Part shown: in pieces, positions 9,144 through 19,649 of the stretch
Position numbering within the stretch: position 1 is the first letter of the stretch
Layout of the letters: each line of letters opens with the position of its first letter
Assembly (NCBI GenBank): GCA_977006965.1
Contig: OZ345354.1
Span: forward strand, 3,224,001 to 3,288,000
Source of the DNA: Phymatolithon calcareum
Taxonomy: Eukaryota > Rhodophyta > Florideophyceae > Hapalidiales
Length of the DNA stretch: 64,000 bases
Direction of reading: 5' to 3'
Translations under genes and position numbers: made by a program
The notes under the pieces: model-generated
What the model was told of the DNA's origin: nothing
Databases searched by the model: none
What the model saw: the letters and a program-made list of their open reading frames with translations, nothing else

Positions 9144-10930
9144 AACAAGACAGTATATTCGGAGAGAGTCTAAGTGGCTCTGGATGAGCCCCGCTTCATA
9201 CTCTAGCGCCTAAGACCAGATTCGGAATGGTATAAATGCGACAGCACCCGAGCACAGCATTGTATCGGAAGGCAGTCGGAATAAGAATCACCAAGTCTTG
9301 ATCGGCTCAGTGCTCCTTCCGGGAGCACACGGAGAGAAGTGGCTGGTGTAGGCGTCTCGCCATGCCCGGTCCCCGTTTGTGAAACCAGCGGTCATAACGG
9401 ATCACTTGGACTAACTGGTTTGTGGCGACATTCTTGTACAGCACGTGGACCTTCGCGAGGTTCTTCTACCTACTTCATCGACCTTTGGCCACCGCTTTGA
9501 ACACATATTCCGTCATCTCCTGCGATGATTCCTTTTGTTGATAATTAGTGTCCATCAGGAAGGCATTAAACACACTGTAGTAAAGATGTGTGTTGAGATT
9601 TGATTGATCCGACAAATAGACGCGTTGCCCAGACAGAGTTGGACGTGCAACCACTGTTGACTGATTCGCCAAGTTGAATCATTCCTGCAAGACCCGTGAA
9701 TTCAGCGCTTATTTGCAGCAGCAACAACAACAGGAACAGAGCAGAATCACGATGACGAGGAGTCTCGCGCCTGAGCCCAACAGCCTGAACGACATCGAAT
9801 CAGCGATGTAACACTCACGGCAACTAACAAGGCTTGTCTCTTGCGAGTTTAACTGAATGCCATTCTGCAAGCCTTCCAGACTTGAACTGTCTATTCCAAT
9901 CACCGCTTGTCTGATCCCATACTTTCGTACGCTCGCTTCAACTCATTGTTCAGATGGTCCTTCTATCTGAAATACTCATACCATTTGATACGACTTCTAG
10001 TTCCTCTTGTTTTCCTTGGTTTTCGTTCATTTTGCCTTTTCCCCTGATGGAGTTGGCACCGATTCGAAGGCCTAAGTTTCTTCCAGTCTATTCTATTGAT
10101 AGCGAGTTTGACTGCCGCTTTCACGTCTCGTTCAGGTAAGTCACCAAATACTTTTTCTGGCGTTCCTTGTCGCAGCGTGGAATTTGTTGGAGAAACTGCT
10201 TGCTTCCCGAGTGCCTTCTTTGCCTCTTGAACGCTCCCTTCGAGACGAGTCCCTTCGCAGCAACCGAAGGGATCCTGCGCCGTGCGCGGGAGCGCGCATT
10301 ACATGGCAGTAATATCTCGGTTATTATAATTCAACACAGCATAGAGAAGATTTTCCCTGACTTCCAGAATCCCTGAAATCTTCCAGGACGCTCTTCTTTG
10401 GTATTCTGCTGCTTGTTCTTGCTCCTTTTTCCGTCTTACGATGCTCAAAGGGAAAACTTCCGCCTGGTGTTCTCTCGTCATCGATTGACTGGCTAGCTGA
10501 CAGAGCCCGCGCATTCGCAAGCTTCCATGCTCAGCATATTTTTCCAACACATACATGCAGAAGAGCCCTTCTACGGTCTCAACAGCTGATAGCGTCGGCT
10601 TGGCAGATCGGGGTTAAATGAATTGCATACTCCCATTTGGGACAATCAACGGCTTGAGAATCCTGATGCATTTTTCAGGCTGGAAACCAACGACACTTTC
10701 ACCGATTTGTCGAATTAGAGAATGAATGCATTTCCATTCCAACGTCTTCGTTAACTTCCTTGCTCTTCATGCTGATACCAAGGTATAGATGTCTCCACGC
10801 TTGCTGGAGCTCTCGGTCAACTCCCGGGACATCCGAGTGATTTCCTAAGGTTCAGAAAAAGGAAGAAGAAGGCAAATCATGAAGATACCTATTGCAGACA
10901 AGGGATCCTTTGTATAGGAGAAGGAACAGC
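9144..10930. other. No gene recognised
   Basis: A short CAG/CAA-rich run lies at about 9714-9740. The LINE 3' UTR may occupy the first few hundred bases, but I could not find its tail. No ORF here has motifs I recognise. Confidence 0.4.
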
Positions 10931-11272
10931 ATGGCTAAGGTGCCTAATGTTGATATTTTAAACGAGAACCCCTTTGGAAAAAATTGGGTGTCGGTGATCG
11001 AATTCGTAGCGCTGCAATTGAGTTCGAGTGCAAGAGAATCAAAACAGCGCTTGCAGCTTTTGGCGCTCACTTCCCATGTGAGCTATCTATCTGCTATAAA
11101 GAGAGAAAGGAGCGCTTGTTGGCAGAGAAATATTAATCAAGGATATTTTGAACATCCAGAGGACTTTAGCTTATGGAGTCTCGAAAAAACTTTCTCGATA
11201 CTCCGAGGTGAGGCTTTGGGAACTTTCAAAATCGTCAAATATCCCCTTGTGCAGGGATCGCTTAACAAGTAG
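10931..11272 (+). CDS. Hypothetical ORF, 113 residues
   Basis: The ORF starts at the ATG of MAKVPNVD. It is mixed in composition, with a hydrophobic helix (WVSVIEFVALQ) near residues 18-28 followed by a charged region and aromatic residues. No domain was recognised. The helix string resembles AVIELVALQ in the ORF at 17453-17911, but the rest does not align. Coding status is uncertain. Confidence 0.25.
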   Translation: MAKVPNVDILNENPFGKNWVSVIEFVALQLSSSARESKQRLQLLALTSHVSYLSAIKRERSACWQRNINQGYFEHPEDFSLWSLEKTFSILRGEALGTFKIVKYPLVQGSLNK

Positions 11273-13486
11273 GGGATAGGATGCTTTTTGATAATGATTT
11301 GCTTCGTTCGAACCAAACAGATGAAGATCAATCGAGGCCTTCAGCGTAAAGCCTGAAATATTGGCCCCAATTGAGAAGCCTCGTTAACCTCTTGCACGTA
11401 GTACTCCCCGTTTTTTGAATATGTGAATGTAATGCCACCCAAGCTTCCGTAGCTCGAGATTTAATACTTCAGTGAGCAAATGCTGTCCGGCCTGCTACGT
11501 ATCACTGGCAATCGAGGAAAGACCGGTGATTTTCAACGACAGCAAGAAATTATTCAGCTTCTGAAATGAGTCATTTCTGCCTATTTTACTACTGCAGTGC
11601 GTTAGATCAACTATCTTTGTCTCAGATTCAATTCTGTGCGGAGTATCGCTCATTTTTAAACGACCCAAAGCCGGACCGTCAGTCCTCCCTTGTCACCTTA
11701 ACCGCCTATGTTTTCGGTTATACGCCGACAACCTGGGGCGCCACCATCAAAACAGTCAGCGTTCAAGGCATCGTCATCCGTCATTGGCTGCCAAGACGGG
11801 AAGACAATCTCTAGCATTAACGTCGAACCAACATCAATCGTCAGAAAATGAAACGGAAACTAAGGCTAACTGACACGAGACAAACTATTCGCTCACCAAG
11901 TTGCCGTTGGTACTTGCTTCTGGATTGCATTCCCGTGACTGCTTAGCGTCGAACGAGCACTAACTGTGCAATATGTCACCCTTTTGTGTAAGGCACAGCT
12001 CATGCAACTACATGCAGCAGGTTCTGCAATTGCTAACACTCAGCGACACGCATGCTTCGCGAAATGAATCTCGATCAGCGTGTGCCTCACTGTCTGCAAT
12101 CGATGACGCACTAAGCCAAATTAGTCTCGGGGTCCCCGCTGTAGATGACTCTAATCTTAAAATCTAGAATATTTCCTCATCTGGATAAATCGGCAAGACG
12201 AAATCAAGGTATAAGCACACTGTTCTACGTCAACATCGTCTCCCCTCGTAACCAAGTACGTCTAGGAGGTGCCACCGGATCGACACGGCGTGCACAGCCA
12301 TTGTGCTGTCACGATGAAGCAAGGCACATGGACAGGACGTGCTGAGGTGCCCCACTGGGTCTACTCCGTTGCGAAGTATTTTCTCAACAACATCATATAC
12401 TTGTGGGTCACTCAAGAACCACACGTGGCTAAGTATTACAAAACATAAGTGCACAGAAGGACACACCGTATTTCCTACTGAGATCAACACAGAATCTGTA
12501 ATGCTCCTCTGTTATTTTTTCAACTGCTCCGCGCACAGATCCCGTGCTGCTTGCAAATGAGCAGTACAGGGATGCGGGTATTTCCGGGTCAGGTGCAACA
12601 GTAGCCAATCGAAGCAGGAAAGGTCGTCCCACTTTTCAGATTGCTAGTGGAACGAACGGCAAGGGGAAGGCGTTCGGGAGTCGCCCTTTTCGCTGGCCCA
12701 ATTGTTTTGCCGGGGAGGGCTCGCTATCGGCAACCCTCCAAGGAACGAAATCTTTACTGGACCACGTTCATGCAATATCATTCCTGGACAATTGACAGAA
12801 ACGTTGAGGTCACAACGTTCGCTTGGAGTTGGAGAGCCTCTGGGGATGTCTTGGCTTGCAAGAAAAGTGGCGCTGTCGATGCCTTGAGCCTGCAGCTTTT
12901 CCACCGACGATACCTTTATATAGCCTTTTCTGAGAAGTATTCAAAAGCTCCAAGCTCGCAACTCTCCAAAAGCAAAATAATCTATTTTTTACGTGTCTAT
13001 CACCCCTACGTGAAATACTTCCGGTCTCAATGCCTAATAAATTCACGGTAGTTCTGTGAATTGAACGACCAAAATAACAAACACGAAAATCTTAAATAAA
13101 CATTTTCAAGGATTCCCCAGCGCATGATCGAGCGTTCCAGAGTGTCGTAGACACAAGGTAGAGAGTTTGTGAAAGAAGGCATTGTGCTCTTTACTGAATG
13201 CAGTGTATACAGTACGCATCGGCCATGTTTTTTTGCAATTGTTTAGTTTTTTATTTCAAAGCCCTCATTAACACTCCTAAGACTGTGCGGGAGCAGCTTT
13301 TCGTAACTTGTTCATTCTAGTATATCGCCTGGTCCCTAATACAGGGACTCATCGTTCTCCATATTGTCAATTATGGTGACGCTGTAGAGTAGTATGGAGT
13401 CTAATGCCTTTTCCGTTCTTAACATTTCTCCGGAGTCCAGTTCATACATTGTTAGGTTCATGCGTATGGTCTCCAGGTGGCGCTCT
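11273..13486. other. No gene recognised
   Basis: Only short overlapping ORFs on both strands are present. None has a recognisable motif, and I saw no repeat structure that I could delimit. Confidence 0.4.
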
Positions 13487-13595
13487 GCTGCCGTTCCGAA
13501 TGTATTCGATATTAGCGTCGTGCTCACTTGAGGTAACCTTCCGCTTGCGTATTTTATGGCCAGCTGTCGATGTCTCACCTTGGCAAATCTGAGGA
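13487..13595 (-). repeat. Inverted copy of 14984-15094
   Basis: About 110 bp read in reverse complement match 14984-15094 with only a handful of mismatches. The shared part encodes RFAKVRHRQLAIKYASG. The arms are about 1.4 kb apart and enclose the LINE RT fragment. Confidence 0.85.
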
Positions 13596-14983
13596 TGGCC
13601 GGGATCTCATCCGGTTTGTCGTACGGTGCGCTGCAGCACCTGCTCGATGTTTCAACGAAGTGGGCCGAAGAGAGAGGAAGAGGAATGACGTGGAACACCA
13701 AAAAAGGTAAGAGATGTGAGTCGACCAAGACAAAGAACGACATATTCCGGCTAGCGCACCAGACCCTGTCGCAGGTTCCTGAAGTTTCATACCTCAGGAT
13801 ATCTCTAGGGCCAAGCGGAGTTATGGTCACAAGTACAATCAGGCGCATAAAAAACGCCAAAGCAGCGGTACACCAACTGAAGCCACTTGGGGTATTCATT
13901 CGCGGGTGAACATCCTGAAAGGCATACGTATCTACAAGTCGTTGATCCAACCGAGGTAGAAATACGCTATACATCTCATACCGTGGACCTCAGAAGTACA
14001 AGAAGCAAAGAAGTAGAAAAAAATTTCTTCTTCCAAGTATTCGGTAGTACGGCATGTGGAAGGGTCGAGCGGCTCCGGCTTCTGTGCAAGATCCAACCAA
14101 CAGAACACAGGAGAGAAATGTTAGCGTTGAGGATGCTGAGACGAGGTAAGGCAAGGAAGTTGGCTATTTGTCCAAACCAAGGGAAGAGCGAAACTTCAAA
14201 GAACTGCAGTGGGCAAGTCGGGATATTGCCGCGATCCTGCAACAAGAACAGTTTGCGGCCCCCTTCAAACATGTACAGAAAGGGAAATCCCCAGGCCAAC
14301 TCCGACGCATACTGTTCGCAAAAGAAGGCACGAGGCTCGAAGCAAGAAGGAAGAGAAAATACCGTATGACAAACCGGACGATATCCTGGGCATCTTCAGG
14401 TTTGCCATCGAGAAAAAGCGAAAGTACGAAGGCAAAGCCGTAGACCTTCACTACGCAGAAAGGGATATTTCGTACATTAAACAACACGATCTGTTCAGCG
14501 AGCAGAATGGCGGGGCTCAACGAGGGAAGGTGACGCCCAAGGAAGAGAATCTGCGTCTTAGCTACGCCTAAGGCCGTGCAGAGAAAGGATTGAAGCGAAA
14601 AATCCCGGTAGACAGGAAAGATCGCGCCACCCCGACCGTGCTACTCAAATCGCGAAAGCACAAAATGCTGGTAGTGAAATGGGACTTCGGACGCTTCCCC
14701 CTCCGGAACCCCTCTTCCTATGTGGAGCACTTCGGCGAGGTTGCTGAGAAGAACCTTGAAACTCTACAGCGCAACCTCACACTACCGCAACTCAACGGAG
14801 AGACCGAGGACGAAAAAATGCAGGCGATGGACAGACCATTAGAATTAGAGAATAAAATGACGGAAGAAACGACAGTGTGATGAGATATTCTTAGACAATG
14901 CGAAAGTAGTACACGGGAAGCTGCTCTGGTGTCGGCGAACTCTGGCGCTGAGCGCTTCTAAAATATAAACTTAAAATATCCCC

Positions 14984-15094
14984 CTCAGGTTTGCCAAGGT
15001 GAGACATCGACAGCTGGCCATAAAATACGCAAGCGGAGGGTTACCTCAAGTGAGCACAACGCTAATATCAGATACATTCGGAACGACGGCAGAG
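14984..15094 (+). repeat. Direct partner of the inverted repeat at 13487-13595
   Basis: The match begins at CCTCAGGTTTGCC and continues for about 110 bp before diverging near 15094. It is the third copy of the LINE C-terminal module in this remnant. Confidence 0.85.
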
Positions 15095-15361
15095 CCAGGG
15101 GCCGAACCAATTTGATTTCTGGGGATTGCGGTCTATGAAGCAATCTCGCAATCGAATTGCTCCCAGAATATTTTTGCAATACCAACTGCAATCCCACCTC
15201 TTAACAGGGAGCAATCCCTACTGCAATTCAACGATTCGCAATCAATCCCAACTTCAATTCGATAAATCCGCTACTTTTTCTGAGGCGTACCACGCTATTG
15301 TGCTCCAGCAAGGTGGGTTCCGGAAATAGAATGCTTCAAAACGTGGGTGATGGCTTATTTA

Positions 15362-15670
15362 CTTATTACCTAGTTGCGAGCTCCTAACCATGTTTCAGGC
15401 TGTGGACAAGTAAGGACTACCCGCAACTTGAAATTATAGCGTGTCACAGGACAGGGGAGTAATTTCCCCCTCGAGGTCCCGAAGGAGACCAGAGGTGGGT
15501 TTTTGTAGTCCACTGAGTCGTGTTACACCAACAAGAAAAGAAAACCCCTTCAGGACAGAATCTAGCCAAAACACCTTAGCCTTAGGAAAGTTATCCCGAG
15601 CGTCAGCAGATGCGTTGGTAACTTTTAAATAAAAATCTACCTTTCTTCTTCTTCTTATTACCTAGTTGCG
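15362..15670 (+). mobile_element. Retroposed insertion (SINE or 5'-truncated LINE) with 17-bp target duplication
   Basis: The 17-mer CTTATTACCTAGTTGCG occurs at 15362-15378 and again at 15654-15670. The 275 bp between them (15379-15653) end in a CTT-rich tail preceded by AATAAA-like sequence. A long perfect target duplication plus a simple-sequence 3' tail is the signature of target-primed retroposition. The insert has a 63-codon ORF (15441-15632) that I consider incidental. I see no convincing polymerase III boxes, so a 5'-truncated LINE 3' UTR is as likely as a SINE. Confidence 0.82.
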
Positions 15671-16468
15671 CACATTGAAACCGCATAATTACACGATGAT
15701 GGTACCTTTCTCAAGACGTTAAGCTGCTTAACTTAAGCAGTAATTTTTTTAAACAGAAAGAACTCTGATGTCGGAATTCAATTTCGACAGAAGGGAGAAA
15801 ATAAAATACTTTTTTCACGGTGCAGGGGATCACTGGGGGAGCATGGCAGCATTTTGGCCCGACAATTGTATGTTTATTTGGGCCCAAATGATGGTGCGCT
15901 TCCCCGTTGATACACGATTTCCCCATTGGGAATCTCCAAAGACGAGTACAAGCATGACGTGCAATCCCATATATGCAATCACATCGTGCTCAGCTAGGAA
16001 CGAAAATGTGCTGTCTACTCTTACTAATCAGACCTACTGTGCTGCAAGAAAAAGACTCCCGTCTACGGGTCGGTGCGGCCAAACATGCCAAGGAAACGAA
16101 GGCGCTTAGTCGAGAAGAATGTTGTAGACTATAGGCAGCCATTTCCAAGTCAATAAACGTGATTGGTAAGGCTCAGGATGTAATTGAAGAGAAAATCGGT
16201 GGTCTCGCAAGCACGTCACTGCGTGTAAAATGGGTCCTAATTCAGCACCCATTGAAGAAGATTTACATTGCGACCGTCAAGATTGTTAGCCACAATTCAT
16301 AAAATCCTGTTGATGGCGCTTCATCCCGCTCGGCACCTTGGGCCGAGCCCACACTGGAAAAGAGTAGAGTTGCCAAGTCCTGCTTACAGTACTCTTCTTC
16401 GCCAACCTTCATCAGAAAACGCCAATTTCCCTGCTCCATTCTCAGCGAAAAGCTAACCAGTAGACCAA
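15671..16468. other. No gene recognised
   Basis: Short ORFs only, including a 113-codon plus-strand ORF at 15768-16109 without motifs. Confidence 0.4.
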
Positions 16469-16822
16469 CTAAGCTGCACTGCAGTCCTCGGAAGCACTGG
16501 GCGTCCTTTTGGGGGCTCTCTTCGCTACGCCCTCTAAGATTTTTGGGATGTTTTCAAACAGCCCCTCATTGTTCACGAACTTGAGTACTTCGACCCGTTT
16601 CTCCTTGCATATTTCCTCCACCGTTTTGGTGACAACTCTACCAATAGTCTGGCGCCTTGATACATTCCGTCCACTACAGCGTAAGAGTAGATTCTCCACG
16701 GTCTCCTTGGTTCCCGCAGAGCAGGTCTTACATATAGGGTCGTATTCAACGGGAACATCTTGAAAAACTGTTACCCGCGAGCAACATAGTGCTGCAAGTT
16801 GATTGAGTGTAGTTTCAGCCAA
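16469..16822 (-). pseudogene. LINE ORF2 C-terminal zinc-finger remnant
   Basis: The 117-codon minus-strand ORF contains a Cys-x-x-Cys pair (CKTC), then KETVENLLLRC, then an Arg/Ser-rich helix. This matches the tail of many non-LTR retrotransposon proteins, which read CxxC, ET-x-x-H, LLxC. The expected His is replaced by Asn here. No RT core lies upstream on the minus strand, so this is a fragment. Host function is not supported. Confidence 0.55.
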
Positions 16823-17452
16823 AGCCTTGGAAAAAATAATTGCTATTGTAATTATTTAAATTATTGTTCCAATAATTTATTCCTGAGTCTCGCATATTTA
16901 TTGTATTTATTGAGATCGTCGTGGTTGCGACAATTATTGTATCGGATACCTCATTTTTTCGATCCGGTTATTCTATCGCGACAGAATGTAGCTAGAGGGA
17001 TCCAAAAATTCGGGGAATAACTAGTTATTTTTTGCTCACTGAACTTGAATACAAAAATTTATTGCTTCTGCGTTCAACAATAAATTATTTATTCTCGACA
17101 CAGCGCCGAGAAAAGAATAAAAATAAATAAATAATTCCAATGCTTTGGTTTCAGCACGCCTGTGGCTTTTATTGCGCTCTGGGGGTAACAACTGCATATT
17201 TCTAAGCTTTGTCGGCTTGTGCCGATTGACAATCGACCGCGCAGATTCTATGGTTAAGGGTATATTCTGATGCGTCACCAGACTTGACTCCGTAATGCAT
17301 TGTCGAGCAAGGTCGTCCGTTTTTTTCGTTCCCAGGGAGCCCATACTAGCTTGGGATCCAAATTGCTTCGCAAGTGATCATATCATCAATCAGCCTTCCC
17401 ATAGTATCCGACAGCTTGTCATCTCCCCATACATCCATCTTCTGCGAGTCTA
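16823..17452. other. AT-rich stretch without genes
   Basis: Two AT-rich blocks (about 16830-16885 and 17030-17145) with repeated AATAAATTATT-like strings flank a non-coding spacer. They may be matrix-type or repeat-derived sequence; no ORF is supported. Confidence 0.4.
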
Positions 17453-17911
17453 GTGAGACAAAAGAAGCGCCTCGATGAGGCAGATGAGTATTCTGGGAGA
17501 GATGAAGACATTAAGCAGGTAACCAAGGACATAGAGTGCCTCAAGAAATATGAAGATCTTCAGCAAGCTCTCGATAAAGCGGAGGAGGGCTCAGTCTCAA
17601 AGAAAGGGCGACGAAAAGAAATAATTGAGTTATGGGCAAAGGAAGAAGAGGGCAGATCGCTCGAGATATCAACTGATTCGAACAATCTACCGGTGTTTCT
17701 CCGCGTAAGAGAAAGGTCAATACGGTTGCGATGCGTAGGTGCATACTTTCGTGTCACGGCCGTGATTGAGCTGGTCGCGCTCCAACGCTTTCTATCTTCA
17801 TCCAAGATTAATCCTGAAATTGAATATGAATGTAAGCGACTCACTAGAGCACTTGTTGGGAGAGATATACAAATCAAGGATATACTGAATAGTCAAACTA
17901 CGTTAGCTTAA
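17453..17911 (+). CDS. Hypothetical charged ORF, possible exon or decayed gene
   Basis: This 152-codon open frame has no ATG near its 5' end (it opens after a stop and can begin only at GTG). It may therefore be an exon or a truncated gene. The first 70 residues are rich in Asp, Glu, Lys and Arg and look helical (DIECLKKYEDLQQALDKAEEG). A hydrophobic helix, AVIELVALQRFL, follows near residue 105. No family was recognised. Confidence 0.3.
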   Translation: MRQKKRLDEADEYSGRDEDIKQVTKDIECLKKYEDLQQALDKAEEGSVSKKGRRKEIIELWAKEEEGRSLEISTDSNNLPVFLRVRERSIRLRCVGAYFRVTAVIELVALQRFLSSSKINPEIEYECKRLTRALVGRDIQIKDILNSQTTLA

Positions 17912-18656
17912 GAAAATCGTGCAAAAGCGGCCTTGTTACTCTTGAAGAGATGCCTTGGGAGCTTTTAAAAATAAATCAACACATATCTCGGTTGCCCGGT
18001 CAGCGCATCGATGAAGCTCCTTCTGTCTGCAAACCAGCGAATGTGTTGTACGCATGGGATTCGCAAGTGTTCTATCTCCTCAAAAGCGCAGAACGCCGAG
18101 AATATTACGGCGTTGAACGACGAACCCAGTACTCCAATGGTCGTTTCTTGTGAACATATTCGTTCCGGCAACTTTCTTGATTGATAATTCGTTTCTAATC
18201 TCTGAAACTCATCCAGAGTGCCAGCAGCGTGTGATGCAGCAAAGATAACATGAAGCACTGATCCAGCAATTCATCGATACCGCATTTATCTCCAGTATTA
18301 CTCGTACACATTTAGTCAAATCATATCGTACATTTACGTTAGAGAGCGGTGTTCGAACCCACTTCACTCCCACCGAGAAGAAAAGGAAGAATTCGAATGC
18401 CATGACAACTACTTTTGCCGAGCAAATCAACCGGGAAGTTTGCTAAGGGACGAGAACGACTGCCATATATTCATCATGTAACAAGCATTATGGTGGCGAA
18501 AAATGCATCTGTCGCATTCATTTGGTTGAGACTGTTTCACGAAGCGCGTTGTTGCCATCCATAAGCTTAACGCTGTCGAAGAGCCAGATATTGGAGAGCT
18601 TTCGTTTGCAAAAAATTGTATTAATCTCATACCCTCAAATGAGGGAAAAGTGCCCC
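17912..18656. other. No gene recognised
   Basis: Likely 3' flank of the minus-strand GTPase gene plus spacer. A GGGAAAA-containing imperfect repeat (TTTGAGGG / ATTGAGGG) lies at about 18630-18668. Confidence 0.4.
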
Positions 18657-19649
18657 TCAATTGAGGGAAAATTTCAGTAAACTAGACACTACGTCGATGG
18701 CCCGGTTGTATGTCTCAACTGCGCGTACAAGGTCCGCCACTACCTTGTCTCCGCCATCTTCTGCTTGTGAACCATCCTCAATGGCTTTCCTGGAGACAAC
18801 AAGATCGTGTGACAAGCCCTCTTCATTCTTCAATTCCGTTGATCCCTGTGCCTTCATCGACCTCTGCTCAAGCAGCTCTTGTTCCAATAAACTGATTCGC
18901 TCTTCATCGGCAAGCTTTTGTAGCTCATAGGCTGCCCTTAGTTCCCTAAATTCTTCCCCCTTGGAATTTTCTACTTCTCTGGCTCGAACCTCCACAGCCT
19001 CCAGGAGCTTCTCCAAGTTCTGCGTTTCAACACTGGAAACCACAGTGTGCAATGGCTTCGTTACAGGAAGACCAAGGAGTAGGAGGTGCAGTGCCACCGT
19101 AGTATGACATCGATCTTTTGCGCCGACAAGAGAATCCTCCATCGGCACGTAGCACCAGTGGCTCGTCTTCCAACCACCAGTGAGCCCTACACGGGCTCTA
19201 CATTCTTTTTCCGGGTTGTCTCGCAATAAGGCTTGAACATGATCTCCCATCTTGTTGATTATCACCCCAAACCGGTCGTTGGTATCCACGGAGATAGCAT
19301 CGAGTACGAGCTTGATGGTGAGAGTGTCGCTATATCTCACTCGCCCTTCATCCAAAGTGACAACGAACGCAATTTTTAAAGCGACGTTTTCGGCAAGTAA
19401 CTTGTCCAGTTCTTCGCCTGCTTGCTTGATTCTCGAGACATCACAGAGGCCGGGGGTGTCGTACAGCGTCACATTTCGCACGGAATAAGCTCGCAAAACT
19501 TTCGTCAGACCTTCACATAAGCTGGGGCCGCTTCTGAATTGTGGACGTCCGGCAAGTCCGTTAAGGAGAGTGCTTTTCCCGGCGCCCGGGTTTCCGACCA
19601 ATGCAATGGCTGCGCGGTGGGGAAAGGAGCTCGAAGTGGCCTCGCTCAT
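18657..19649 (-). CDS. AIG1/septin-like GTPase with C-terminal coiled coil
   Basis: The intact ORF has 330 residues and an ATG start at 19649. The G domain shows the P-loop GNPGAGKST at about residues 18-26, the switch-II box DTPGLCD near 63-69, and NKMGD near 137 as G4. The layout, with a conserved GLT before G3, suits the AIG1/GIMAP class of TRAFAC GTPases. Residues about 215-275 are Glu/Lys/Leu rich and probably coiled coil. No transmembrane segment is evident, unlike the GTPase at 59161. These proteins bind GTP and often oligomerise on membranes; the target in this organism is unknown. It is a single exon with no lesion. Confidence 0.82.
   Translation of the reverse strand: MSEATSSSFPHRAAIALVGNPGAGKSTLLNGLAGRPQFRSGPSLCEGLTKVLRAYSVRNVTLYDTPGLCDVSRIKQAGEELDKLLAENVALKIAFVVTLDEGRVRYSDTLTIKLVLDAISVDTNDRFGVIINKMGDHVQALLRDNPEKECRARVGLTGGWKTSHWCYVPMEDSLVGAKDRCHTTVALHLLLLGLPVTKPLHTVVSSVETQNLEKLLEAVEVRAREVENSKGEEFRELRAAYELQKLADEERISLLEQELLEQRSMKAQGSTELKNEEGLSHDLVVSRKAIEDGSQAEDGGDKVVADLVRAVETYNRAIDVVSSLLKFSLN

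Larger units (their letters stand above)
13487..15107. mobile_element. Rearranged LINE remnant with inverted and repeated 3' segments
   Basis: Plus-strand sequence from about 13680 encodes the thumb and C-terminal part of a LINE RT, broken across frames. Recognisable pieces are VSYLRISLGPSG, IRRIKNAKAAVHQLKPLG, KGIRIYKSLIQPR and LCKIQPTEHRREMLALRMLRR. A downstream segment (KPDDILGIFRFAIEKKRK, near 14367-14425) has a closer-preserved relative on the minus strand at 13336-13630 (KPDEIPAILRFAKVRHRQ). A further plus-strand copy lies at 14984-15107. One C-terminal module is therefore present three times, once inverted. All copies carry stops or frameshifts. This family differs from the LINE at 6880-9143. 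Confidence 0.72.

Noticed and set aside
5633-12715. Similar strings at 5633 and 12693 (GCTGGCCCAA-TGTTTTGC), possibly a second NYN fragment
   Set aside because: The match covers only about 20 bases, and the surrounding translations do not align to the NYN protein.
10931-17911. Possible shared family between ORFs at 10931 and 17453 (VIExVALQ string)
   Set aside because: Only about nine residues align and the flanks do not; chance similarity of amphipathic helices is likely.
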